A program made the translations under genes and the position numbers. 64,000 nt of DNA, taken from positions 1 through 64,000 of the forward strand of contig JAGUYK010000026.1 in assembly GCA_020061355.1 (NCBI GenBank). Reading direction: 5' to 3'. The notes under the pieces were generated by a model. The model searched no databases. It had not been told where the DNA came from and saw only the letters and a program-made list of their open reading frames with translations. Below are positions 9,082 through 15,365 of the stretch, piece by piece; the stretch's first letter is position 1, and every line of letters begins with the position of its first letter. Source of the DNA: Ignavibacteriales bacterium. Its GTDB lineage: Bacteria; Bacteroidota; Ignavibacteria; Ignavibacteriales; Melioribacteraceae.

Positions 9082-9262
9082 TTTATCAGGAAAATGAATC
9101 GTGATAAAGTTTTTTGGGAATGTTATTTATCAGGAAAGTTTTCTTTGTTTTTAAAAGTATCTCAAATAATTAATTCGTGATAAACAACAGAGCGTTTGGT
9201 ATTTATCACGAAAATATTTCGGCTTTTCATCCAAATTCGGGATGAATGTCAATCTTGATAAA
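9082..9262. repeat. Cluster of three inverted repeats with TTTATCACGAA-type arms
   Basis: Left arms TTTATCA at 9082-9088, TTTATCAGGAA at 9126-9136 and TTTATCACGAA at 9202-9212 are paired with right arms TCGTGATAAA at 9099-9108, TTCGTGATAAA at 9174-9184 and CTTGATAAA at 9254-9262. TTTATCACGAA and TTCGTGATAAA are exact reverse complements. Arm spacing grows from about 10 to about 37 to about 41 bases. The cluster sits immediately left of the first cassette box, where an integron would have its attI site. Its function is unknown. Confidence 0.7.
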
Positions 9263-9294
9263 TATATGTTAGGCAACATAATTGGATAGAGATT

Positions 9295-9801
9295 ATGGAA
9301 GAAAGAAGTGTAATTGCATATGAACATTACCGAGATGCGTCTCAAAGATTTGAATATTTTTACTCTGGAATAATTGCGGCACTCTGCGCATATATTGCTC
9401 AATCATTCAAACCAGCCCAAATAGGTTGGAATCCTAATACACTTGAATTATTATCTCTTATTATTCTATTCATTTCATTTTTCTTTAGTCTAAAAAGAAT
9501 GGAAAAAATAGTCCAAGTATTTCGTGGCGTTCATAAGAAATTGCATCACTCGGAAATAAAAGGAAAACTTGTTGCCCATATTGATATAGCACCTTTCATC
9601 AATGAACAAACTGGTAAAGTCTATTCAATTCAAGATGTTGAGAAAGAATTGAATTTTTTGGATTTTCTTTTACCAAAAGTTGAAGTAGAAATTCATAAAA
9701 TAAATTCATCAGCAGAAAGTTATTATAAATTAAGAAATTGGTTTTTCTATTTGGGCTTTATTCTTCTCATAATATCAAAAATCTTATATGCATATGTATA
9801 G
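9295..9801 (+). CDS. Hypothetical membrane protein, first cassette
   Basis: A protein of 168 residues that I do not recognise. Hydrophobic segments lie at about 24-40 (YSGIIAALCAYIAQSF), 50-66 (LELLSLIILFISFFFSL) and 149-167 (FFYLGFILLIISKILYAY). Between the second and third is a soluble loop of about 80 residues with mixed charge. The N-terminus (MEERSVIAYEHYRDASQRFEY) should be cytoplasmic. The layout of a helical pair near the N-terminus and one helix at the C-terminus resembles small membrane effectors of phage-defence systems only in a general way. ATG start; upstream there is only a weak GAG-type site (TAGAGATT). It starts 27 bp after the first cassette box and its stop touches the next attC-like site. 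Confidence 0.65.
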   Translation: MEERSVIAYEHYRDASQRFEYFYSGIIAALCAYIAQSFKPAQIGWNPNTLELLSLIILFISFFFSLKRMEKIVQVFRGVHKKLHHSEIKGKLVAHIDIAPFINEQTGKVYSIQDVEKELNFLDFLLPKVEVEIHKINSSAESYYKLRNWFFYLGFILLIISKILYAYV

Positions 9802-9804
9802 GTT

Positions 9805-10017
9805 GCTTAACCCGCGTCTCAGCCCGACCGCTTCTCCGAATCGGTCGTAGTGAGTATTATGGGTTTAGCTTTTCAGTGCAAGTTGTTCTTAAAAGTGTGA
9901 TTGTAAAACAAAACTGACCCGCCATTAAGATTGGCGGGCAGGTTTTAAAAATAAAGTTGCGTTGATAAATTCGTCATTGCTGTTTTGGGCGGCGGGCAAA
10001 ATGCAACAACGTTATAT
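9805..10017 (+). repeat. attC-like site 1
   Basis: It runs from box GCTTAAC (9805-9811) to box GTTATAT (10011-10017). The left half shares TAACCCGCGTCTC exactly with site 3, followed by a similar GCCC..CCGC stretch. Inside are a hairpin GACCG/CGGTC near 9826-9848, a hairpin CCCGCC/GGCGGG near 9918-9941 and TGTTTTGGGCGG near 9981, related to TGTTGGGCG of site 3. The 213-bp length is above the usual attC range. Confidence 0.5.
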
Positions 10018-10056
10018 TGCTTACTAAGTGAATAATAATGAACTAAAGGAAATAAA

Positions 10057-11160
10057 ATGTCTCTTCAAAATGAAATTGATCTAAAAGCAAAAGAAATTCA
10101 TTCAGATAGTTATCCAATGTCTATTGGCGAAATTGTATCTATATACTTAGGCAATGAACTAGATATTCACCCTGACTTTCAAAGATTTTACCGCTGGACG
10201 TTGCAACAAAAATCAAGATTAATAGAATCAATATTATTAGGGATCCCAATACCTTCAATATTTGTAGCTCAACGAGATGATGGTGTTTGGGATGTTGTGG
10301 ACGGACTTCAAAGGTTATCCACCATTTTTGAATTTATGGGTATACTTAAGAATGCAGATGGTGAAATAATCCCTCAATTAAAACTCTCAGCAACTCGATA
10401 TTTACCATCATTAGAAAACAAAGTGTGGGACTGTGAAGATAAAACACAATGTCTCTCGCAAACTCAAAGACTCATAGTGAAAAGATCAAAGTTACAGATA
10501 CAAATTGTAAAGAAAGAGAGCGACAAAGACACTAAATATGAATTATTTCAACGCCTAAACACCGGTGGAACTAGACTTAGCGATCAAGAAGTGCGTAATT
10601 GTTTACTGGTAATGATAGACAAAGCATTCTTTATTTGGATGAAAGAGTTATCAGAGAATCCGGATTTTCAAAATTGTATCTCTGTTTCAGAACGTGCTAT
10701 GAACGAAAGGTATGATATGGAGTTGGTTCTTCGTTTTCTGGTTTATAGATACACAGAATCGTCAGAAATCTCTAGAAGTACTGAACTCAATGAGTTGTTA
10801 ACAACCAAACTTATTAGCTTTAGTGAAAAACAAGTTTTTGATAAAGACAAAGAAAAAGATGTTTTTACAAAAACTTTTCAGTTATTAAATGCCTCACTTG
10901 GCGATAATGTATTTAGGAAATACTCCAGCTCTAATGACCGTTTCATAGGTCCCTTTTCGATATCTGGATTTGAAGCCATTATACCTGGTTTTAGTAAGTA
11001 TGTTGATAATTATTCGGCGACTAATATTGAAGAGATTGCAAAAACAATAAAAAGTATTTGGGACATGGAAGAATTTCAATTGCATTCTGGTGCGGGTCTA
11101 CGAGCTGCAGATCGTGTGCGATATTTATTTCCACTAAGTAATAATGTATTTAAAAAATGA
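10057..11160 (+). CDS. DUF262 domain protein (ParB-like fold, GmrSD-type)
   Basis: A protein of 367 residues made almost only of a DUF262 domain. The family hallmarks are HPDFQRFYRW at 38-47, SRLIESILLGIPIP near 53-66 and the nucleotide-site motif VDGLQRLSTI at 81-90 (usually DGQQR; here Gln is Leu). DUF262 is the GmrS-like half of GmrSD type IV restriction enzymes and has a ParB/sulfiredoxin-like fold that hydrolyses NTPs. The DUF1524 HNH nuclease that often follows in the same chain is absent. Instead a separate HEPN nuclease gene overlaps the stop by ATGA (11157-11160), so the pair is translationally coupled. The likely role is a defence or toxin module in which this protein senses or controls the nuclease. 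That role is inference; the domain call is firm. The ribosome-binding site is AAAGGA upstream of ATG 10057. Confidence 0.88.
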   Translation: MSLQNEIDLKAKEIHSDSYPMSIGEIVSIYLGNELDIHPDFQRFYRWTLQQKSRLIESILLGIPIPSIFVAQRDDGVWDVVDGLQRLSTIFEFMGILKNADGEIIPQLKLSATRYLPSLENKVWDCEDKTQCLSQTQRLIVKRSKLQIQIVKKESDKDTKYELFQRLNTGGTRLSDQEVRNCLLVMIDKAFFIWMKELSENPDFQNCISVSERAMNERYDMELVLRFLVYRYTESSEISRSTELNELLTTKLISFSEKQVFDKDKEKDVFTKTFQLLNASLGDNVFRKYSSSNDRFIGPFSISGFEAIIPGFSKYVDNYSATNIEEIAKTIKSIWDMEEFQLHSGAGLRAADRVRYLFPLSNNVFKK

Positions 11161-11801
11161 AAATTAAATCCGTAGAAGATTTTTCTGATATTCTTAATTC
11201 CGACATTGCTTGGAGAAGGAAAGAGGTTCAAACGCTTTTAAACTATGCGCGAGTTTCAAAAGGGCGTGATCAAATGTCAGCCTTAAGAGCGAGTGTCCCC
11301 ATTCTTTATTCACATTGGGAAGGATTCATTAAAAATTCTTCGGAACAATATCTTGTTTTTGTCAAATCACAGAAATACTTATTCAAAGATCTCAAAGACA
11401 ATTTCTTAGCGATTAAGTTTTATACTACTTTAAAAAATTGTGAAGAATCGAATCGAGTTACATATCATCAAGAGGTCATCAACTCAATTAGAAATGAATG
11501 TAATGAAAGAATAAATATTCCAACAGATAATGTTATTAGGACTGAGTCGAACCTAAGTTCTGAGATATTAAAAAATATTCTTTTAACAATTGGTATAGAC
11601 CCAGATTTATACGAGCTGAAAAATCATCTGATTGATGCTAAACTACTGAAAATTAGAAATGAGATTGCACATGGTGAAGAAACTTATGTCGATCTGCCTG
11701 ATTATGAATTATTAATCACTGAAATATTTGATATACTTTCTGATTTTAAAAATAGATTAGAAAATATTGTTATAACAAAAGCTTTTTTGGTAGTTAATTA
11801 A
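11157..11801 (+). CDS. HEPN nuclease of the MAE_28990/MAE_18760 type
   Basis: A helical protein of 214 residues. The catalytic HEPN motif RxxxxH is present as RNEIAH at 167-172. The N-terminal half, with RASVPILYSHWEGFIKNSSE near 44-63, matches the MAE_28990/MAE_18760 HEPN-like family (family knowledge, read by eye). HEPN proteins are metal-independent RNases found in toxin-antitoxin, abortive-infection and CRISPR effectors. The gene overlaps the DUF262 gene by 4 bases, and both share one cassette whose two ends match 10/10. A toxin or effector role with DUF262 as partner is likely but unproven. The stop codon is followed after 3 bases by the attC-like box, as in compact cassettes. Confidence 0.82.
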   Translation: MKIKSVEDFSDILNSDIAWRRKEVQTLLNYARVSKGRDQMSALRASVPILYSHWEGFIKNSSEQYLVFVKSQKYLFKDLKDNFLAIKFYTTLKNCEESNRVTYHQEVINSIRNECNERINIPTDNVIRTESNLSSEILKNILLTIGIDPDLYELKNHLIDAKLLKIRNEIAHGEETYVDLPDYELLITEIFDILSDFKNRLENIVITKAFLVVN

Positions 11802-12170
11802 AACGCAATATAACCCGCCGCTCAACACGGACTGTCCCGAAACAAATTCGGGATAAACTATTTTCAGTGCGGCATTTGTACAATAATAAAGTTGTGGTTG
11901 CGAAGTTTGGTTGTTCTTTAAGGTAGATTACAATAAGAAACATTTTTATAAATAAAAAGTTTTTGTAACTATTCGGCATTCTTGTTGTGGGCTTCCTGCC
12001 TACGGCAGGTAAACCTGCCTGGCGGCAGACAGGCCGGTTAGCGGCAACGACGTGAGACAAGTATTTGGTTTTTAATAATATCAATTGTTATTTCAAGAGT
12101 GTTGATTACTGTCAGAATATTATGTTAAATGTGGATGTCATTATTATAATAATATTTAAAGGAGGTTTTC
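11802..12170. other. 369-bp non-coding spacer
   Basis: It holds attC-like site 2 and then an AT-rich leader up to the Rnk-family gene. An open frame on the minus strand here is built from the palindromes and is not credible as a gene. The Rnk-family start is preceded by AAAGGAGG. Confidence 0.6.
11808..12043 (+). repeat. attC-like site 2
   Basis: It starts with ATATAAC (11808-11814) inside GCAATATAAC, the exact reverse complement of the cassette start GTTATATTGC (10011-10020). It ends at GTTAGCG (12037-12043). It contains TCCCGAA/TTCGGGA (11835-11853), CTTGTTGTGGGC near 11981, the palindrome CCTGCCTACGGCAGG (11995-12009) and an adjoining CCTGCCTGGCGGCAGACAGG element related to one at 27945-27965. 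The box at its right end fits the core consensus poorly. Confidence 0.45.
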
Positions 12171-12584
12171 ATGAATAAGCAAATATATATCACTGATTTT
12201 GATATGAAAAGATTTAAATGGCTTTCTTCTAATTCACATAAGTTTGATGATATGGATAAGAAACATGTTTATGATTTGGAAATGGAATTAAAGAATGCTG
12301 TAATTGTAGAACCTAAAGATATTCCATCAGATGTCGTTACGATGAATTCAAAGTTTAGGATTAAAGACTTAGAAACAAACGAAGAGACTGTTTATACATT
12401 AGTCTTTCCATTTGATGCGGATTTAGAGCAGAATAAACTTTCTATTCTTGCCCCAATTGGTGTTGCCGTAATTGGATATAAGTTAGGTGATATTATTGAA
12501 TGGGATGTCCCCGCTGGAAAAAGGAGAATAAAAATAGAAGAAATATTATATCAACCAGAAAGAGAAGGAAACTATTATATATAA
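12171..12584 (+). CDS. rnk: Rnk-family regulator (GreA/GreB C-terminal fold)
   Basis: A protein of 137 residues, the usual length for Rnk (about 136). The N-terminal ~45 residues are a short helical stalk. The rest is the GreA/GreB C-terminal FKBP-like domain, with the family signatures MPSDVVTMNSKFRIKDL-type segment (here IPSDVVTMNSKFRIKDL, 52-68), TLVFPFDADLEQNKLSILAP (81-100), IGVAVIGYKLGDIIEW and a YQPEREGNYYI C-terminus. Rnk binds RNA polymerase in the secondary channel and was first found as a regulator of nucleoside diphosphate kinase levels. It cannot stimulate transcript cleavage, because it lacks the long coiled coil. The ribosome-binding site AAGGAGG lies 6 bases before the ATG. 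It is carried as a single-gene cassette, which is an unusual setting for a transcription factor. Confidence 0.88.
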   Translation: MNKQIYITDFDMKRFKWLSSNSHKFDDMDKKHVYDLEMELKNAVIVEPKDIPSDVVTMNSKFRIKDLETNEETVYTLVFPFDADLEQNKLSILAPIGVAVIGYKLGDIIEWDVPAGKRRIKIEEILYQPEREGNYYI

Positions 12585-12613
12585 CCAAATAGCTATTTCA
12601 TAATAAATTACTT

Positions 12614-12769
12614 GCCTAACCCGCGTCTCCGCCCCCCGCTTCCCCACCGGGAGGCGGACAAGTTACAAGCTGTATTGCAATGTTGGGCGCCTGCCGGTTT
12701 ACCAGCCGTAGGCTGGTTTACGTACCGTAGGTATGCAGTCAGGGCGGCTTAAAAATCACAACGTAAGGC
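12614..12769 (+). repeat. attC-like site 3
   Basis: It starts with GCCTAAC (12614-12620) and ends with GTAAGGC (12763-12769), a core box with one T changed to A. A second candidate right box, GTTGGGC, is at 12682-12688 and would give a 75-bp site of normal attC length. Between them are hairpins TCCGCC/GGCGGA (near 12629-12658), CCAGCCGTAGGCTGG (12702-12716) and TACCGTAGGTA (12723-12733). The left half shares TAACCCGCGTCTC with site 1. Confidence 0.5.
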
Positions 12770-12791
12770 TTTTCGTGAAATAGGAGATATT

Positions 12792-13655
12792 ATGGACAAA
12801 AAAATCTGTGTTATTACCGGTGCTAATGCTGGTATAGGAAAAGCAGCAGCAATACAGATTGCATCTGGAGATTATTATGTAATAATTGGTTGTAGAGATA
12901 AAAAAAGAGGAGAATCTGCTGAAAGTGAAATAAAAGAAAAAAGTAAAAGTGATACTGTCGAATTTATTCAAGTGGATATGTCATTGAAAAAATCAATCAA
13001 GGAGTTTTCAAGTCTAGTAAAGAATAAATTTGGTAAAGTTGATATTATAATTCATAATGCGGCAGCATTTGATATGTCTCAAAAAAGACCTCTATTTACT
13101 GAAGAAGGTATCGAAAGTATTTGGTCAACAAATCACGTTGGTCCTGTATTTTTAACAAATTCCCTTTTGCCGGAATTAAAACAAAGTCCTCAAGGTCGTA
13201 TCATAACTGTAGCTTCGCAAGGATTGGCATTGCACCCTAGTTTAAAAATTAATATGCAAGACCCGGAATTTAGAAATCATAATTTCAGTGTATCTAAAGC
13301 ATATTATCAATCAAAATTAGCTCAAGTAATGTATACTTATTGGTTATCTGAAAAACTGAAATCAACAAATATTACAGTAAATTCAATTCGCGTTACAAAT
13401 GTAAAAATAGATATAAAACGATATCCAAATATTTCTTCCATTTACAAATTCTTATATAAAATAAAAAGTGGTTTTTCAATTACTCCGGATGTAATGGCGG
13501 AAGTATATACCTACTTAGCTACTTCTAAAGAAGTTGAAGGAATTACCGGAAAATATTTTGATCATCATAAAAAATATGTCCAATCATCAAAATACAGTTA
13601 TATTAAAGAGAATATTGATGGACTTATGAAACTGACTGAAAAATATTTGGAATAA
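12792..13655 (+). CDS. SDR family oxidoreductase (retinol-dehydrogenase-like), cassette-borne
   Basis: A 287-residue short-chain dehydrogenase/reductase. The cofactor motif TGANAGIG is at 9-16, Arg35 in GCRD suggests NADP(H), HNAAA is at 88-92, the catalytic Ser is Ser142 (VASQG) and YYQSK gives Tyr171 and Lys175. The layout, with the long loop after the serine and the KLAQVMYTYWLSEKL helix, is like retinol dehydrogenase/WWOX-type SDRs. The substrate is not predictable. ATG start with AGGAG 7 bases upstream. The start lies 23 bp after box GTAAGGC, whose flank CTTTT matches the flank of the downstream box, so this gene forms a single-gene cassette. Confidence 0.87.
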   Translation: MDKKICVITGANAGIGKAAAIQIASGDYYVIIGCRDKKRGESAESEIKEKSKSDTVEFIQVDMSLKKSIKEFSSLVKNKFGKVDIIIHNAAAFDMSQKRPLFTEEGIESIWSTNHVGPVFLTNSLLPELKQSPQGRIITVASQGLALHPSLKINMQDPEFRNHNFSVSKAYYQSKLAQVMYTYWLSEKLKSTNITVNSIRVTNVKIDIKRYPNISSIYKFLYKIKSGFSITPDVMAEVYTYLATSKEVEGITGKYFDHHKKYVQSSKYSYIKENIDGLMKLTEKYLE

Positions 13656-13989
13656 ATATTAAACTAAAAGCCTAACCAGCTTTTGCACCCGAAGGCTTTT
13701 TCAATGCTGTATTAGTTAAGTTTTTGGGTTGTGTGGAAAATGAAAGCATTGAAAGTAAGTTTGTTCTATTAATTAAAATTTTTAAAAATTATCCACCAAA
13801 AAGACGGCGGACAAGTTGGCTTTTTTTTATAAAGCTGTTCACCACTGCTCCGTAAAAAGAACGGTATAAACTTTCAAATAACGCCGTTAGGTGTAAAAAT
13901 ATTTTTTGTAATTCTATGGTAGTGTTCATTTATTCTTTATGATATATTATTCAAAAATAATCTTAATGTAATTTGAATATGGAGGTTAA
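13656..13989. other. 334-bp non-coding spacer
   Basis: It contains attC-like site 4 and about 95 bp of AT-rich leader for the orphan gene at 13990. TGGAGG lies 5 bases before that ATG. No other structure was recognised. Confidence 0.6.
13670..13892 (+). repeat. attC-like site 4
   Basis: It starts with GCCTAAC (13670-13676) within AAAAGCCTAAC and ends with GTTAGGT (13886-13892). The inner part differs from sites 1-3: it lacks TAACCCGCGTCTC and has GCCTTCGGGTGC-type and GGCGGACAAG pieces. At 223 bp it is too long for a textbook attC. The terminal boxes and the match to the cassette start at 12763 are the main support. Confidence 0.4.
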
Positions 13990-14343
13990 ATGAAAAAGTC
14001 AATTGTTAAAAACCCTAATCTTTTTATGACTATCTCAATTAAAAAGGATACTTTAAAAATACTTTACAAAAGGATTAAAGATAGTATCCAATTTATATTT
14101 TTGTTCAATGATGAGGTAGCTGGTAAATCTCAAATGAATACTAAAACTGGTATTCTAAATTCGTCCATGGGAAAATCATATGATACTTTAAGAAGTATTA
14201 ATAGTGCAAAATTGATAGCTGATAATTTAGGAATACTAATATTTTATACTTGCTATGGAAGGACATTTTCTTATGAATATTTCCCATTTGGACAAGGTGT
14301 TTATTTCCTTGAAATCTGTGCTAATGAGATGGGTTATGCTTAA
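13990..14343 (+). CDS. Orphan hypothetical protein, last gene of the array
   Basis: A 117-residue protein not recognised as any family. It has a basic N-terminus (MKKSIVKNPN), no signal peptide and no clear transmembrane helix, only moderately hydrophobic stretches at 50-58 (IQFIFLFND region) and 78-92 (LGILIFYTCYGRTF). TGGAGGTTAA before the ATG is a good ribosome-binding site, which supports a real gene. The start box GTTAGGT lies 104 bp upstream, but no matching closing box follows the stop, so if it is a cassette its attC is lost or diverged. Codon use is strongly A/T-rich, like the other array genes. Confidence 0.55.
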   Translation: MKKSIVKNPNLFMTISIKKDTLKILYKRIKDSIQFIFLFNDEVAGKSQMNTKTGILNSSMGKSYDTLRSINSAKLIADNLGILIFYTCYGRTFSYEYFPFGQGVYFLEICANEMGYA

Positions 14344-14638
14344 ATATCACTAATAATATGTAACTAATGTGTAATATTTAATGCAAGCATATTTAATAAG
14401 TAAAATTTATCTGCCTTAGGCAGAAGTCCCGGCAACAAAACCGCGGGACAATCAAGAGGTTAAAAAGAATAAAGATATTCCAGTTCTTCAAGCCGCCCGT
14501 CTCTATAAAAGCATCGGGACCTGCTTTAGACCTCGCAAAAAAAACCAGACAAAACTAATTAAAGATTTAAACTAAGAACTAAGTACGAAGTGGATTCTTC
14601 ATCCCGATAAATCGGGATTGGGAATGACAAGTAATAAG
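14344..14638. repeat. Right border of the island: palindromes and AAGAAC-type repeat
   Basis: A 295-bp gap between convergent genes. It holds the palindrome CTGCCTTAGGCAG near 14411, the word string ACTAAGAACTAAGTACGAAG (14571-14590, sharing AGAACTAAG with 8807-8815), and the hairpin ATCCCGAT-AA-ATCGGGAT (14601-14618) with perfect 8-bp arms. The hairpin could stop transcripts from either side, but it lacks a T-run. No gene is seen. Confidence 0.6.
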
Positions 14639-15364
14639 TTACTCAATCAAAAACTTATAAATCAGGTAGCCGAAGTTAACCTGGAGCAGACCGAAAGCTA
14701 TTCCTCCGTAAAGATCAAACCTGTTTACATCATCCAGCTTGTTCTGATCTCTTGAGCTCAAATACTCGTCGTACCGATTATCCGCCTTAATCTTGAAATA
14801 AGCAGTGGCGGCTCCAAGAATTGTTGCACTTCCGACAAGAATCTTGAACCAGTCGGATTCTGAAAAGACCTCATTTCTCTCCGGCACAGGGATCTCAAGG
14901 GGAATCGTATTATACTTTGAGAGCTCGCTTGAATGAATTGATTTGGTAAACCCATTCTTCCTAAGCGATACCGTATGAAATTGATTTACACTTACAAAAT
15001 TAGGAGTGTTGGCCATTAATGAGTCATAAATGTAAATGGATGCGTCCTGGGGATTTGTATCAAGATAAAGCTTATCAAATAGATTATAGCTTATCAGGTA
15101 TTCCTTATCGCAAAGTTTAATTATCACCGAATCATTTATCTCATGCTCATTCCATCGTTTCAGATCCTCTTTAACCGTTATAAAATATTTCCCTAATTCA
15201 ACTTCGGTTCTGATCTTTCCATAGCCCATCAATTGACTGTTTATGAAGATCAATGAACTATCACGGTTAGTTTCAATCTCAAGGTAGCTCCTGCAATTCT
15301 CCTGTCCTTTAGAGAGAGAAGTTATAACAAGCAATAGTAATATGTTGAGGAGTATTTTTTTCAT
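14639..15364 (-). CDS. PEGA domain-containing envelope protein
   Basis: A 241-residue protein with a signal peptide (residues 1-20, cleaved after SKG or SLSKGQ). Residues about 28-70 and 95-140 resemble PEGA domains, small beta-rich surface modules, seen as LEIETNRDSSLIFINSQLMG and LYLDTNPQDASIYIYD, each with the pattern of a short strand, a Gly-containing turn and a valine/arginine strand. A helical C-terminus with hydrophobic stretches at about 172-190 and 218-238 may anchor it in a membrane. It is the last gene of the fni-to-PEGA operon and begins 1 bp after the PQQ-propeller gene. Its role may be structural in the envelope and coupled to that protein; this is inference. Confidence 0.75.
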   Translation of the reverse strand: MKKILLNILLLLVITSLSKGQENCRSYLEIETNRDSSLIFINSQLMGYGKIRTEVELGKYFITVKEDLKRWNEHEINDSVIIKLCDKEYLISYNLFDKLYLDTNPQDASIYIYDSLMANTPNFVSVNQFHTVSLRKNGFTKSIHSSELSKYNTIPLEIPVPERNEVFSESDWFKILVGSATILGAATAYFKIKADNRYDEYLSSRDQNKLDDVNRFDLYGGIAFGLLQVNFGYLIYKFLIE

Positions 15365-15365
15365 C

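Larger units (their letters stand above)
8719..9267. other. 549-bp region between polA and the cassette array
   Basis: No gene is firmly supported here. From left to right it holds an imperfect inverted repeat built of GTTCTT/AAGAAC words (8725-8828), an AT-rich stretch with a weak 57-codon frame from ATG 8890, and three inverted-repeat pairs with TTTATCACGAA-type arms (9082-9262). These end 5 bp before the first cassette-type box at 9268. The composition differs from the flanking coding DNA, and the region reads as the left border of the accessory island. Confidence 0.6.
9268..13892 (+). mobile_element. Gene-cassette array with attC-like sites, no integrase seen (CALIN-like)
   Basis: Four units follow one another, all genes pointing the same way: 9268-10010, 10011-12036, 12037-12762 and 12763-13885. 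A fifth start box is at 13886. Each unit starts with a GTTRRRY-like box and, after its gene, carries a RYYYAAC-like box that is the reverse complement of its own start: GTTAGGCAAC against GTTGCTTAAC (9/10), GTTATATTGC against GCAATATAAC (10/10), GTTAGCGGCAAC against CTTGCCTAAC (match with a 2-base insertion), and GTAAGGCTTTT against AAAAGCCTAAC (10/11). This circular-closure rule is diagnostic of integron cassettes. The spacers (156-236 bp) are longer than typical attC sites of about 57-141 bp. No integrase gene lies in the window. Other explanations, such as a repeat-driven accumulation of genes, are not excluded. Confidence 0.55.

Noticed and set aside
11794..12084. Open frame of 96 codons on the minus strand in the spacer
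   Set aside because: It consists largely of the palindromes of attC-like site 2 and has no ribosome-binding site or family feature.
12614..12688. 75-bp attC from GCCTAAC to GTTGGGC
   Set aside because: The length is ideal and it was kept as an alternative, but the flank match of the next cassette end points to 12763 rather than 12682 as the present border.
9268..13892. Cassette array as ordinary transposon or prophage
   Set aside because: No transposase, integrase, capsid or replication gene is present, and no terminal inverted repeats were found at the island ends.
14601..14618. ATCCCGAT-AA-ATCGGGAT as intrinsic terminator of the PEGA operon
   Set aside because: Good stem, but no T-run on either strand within reach. 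It was reported only as a palindrome.
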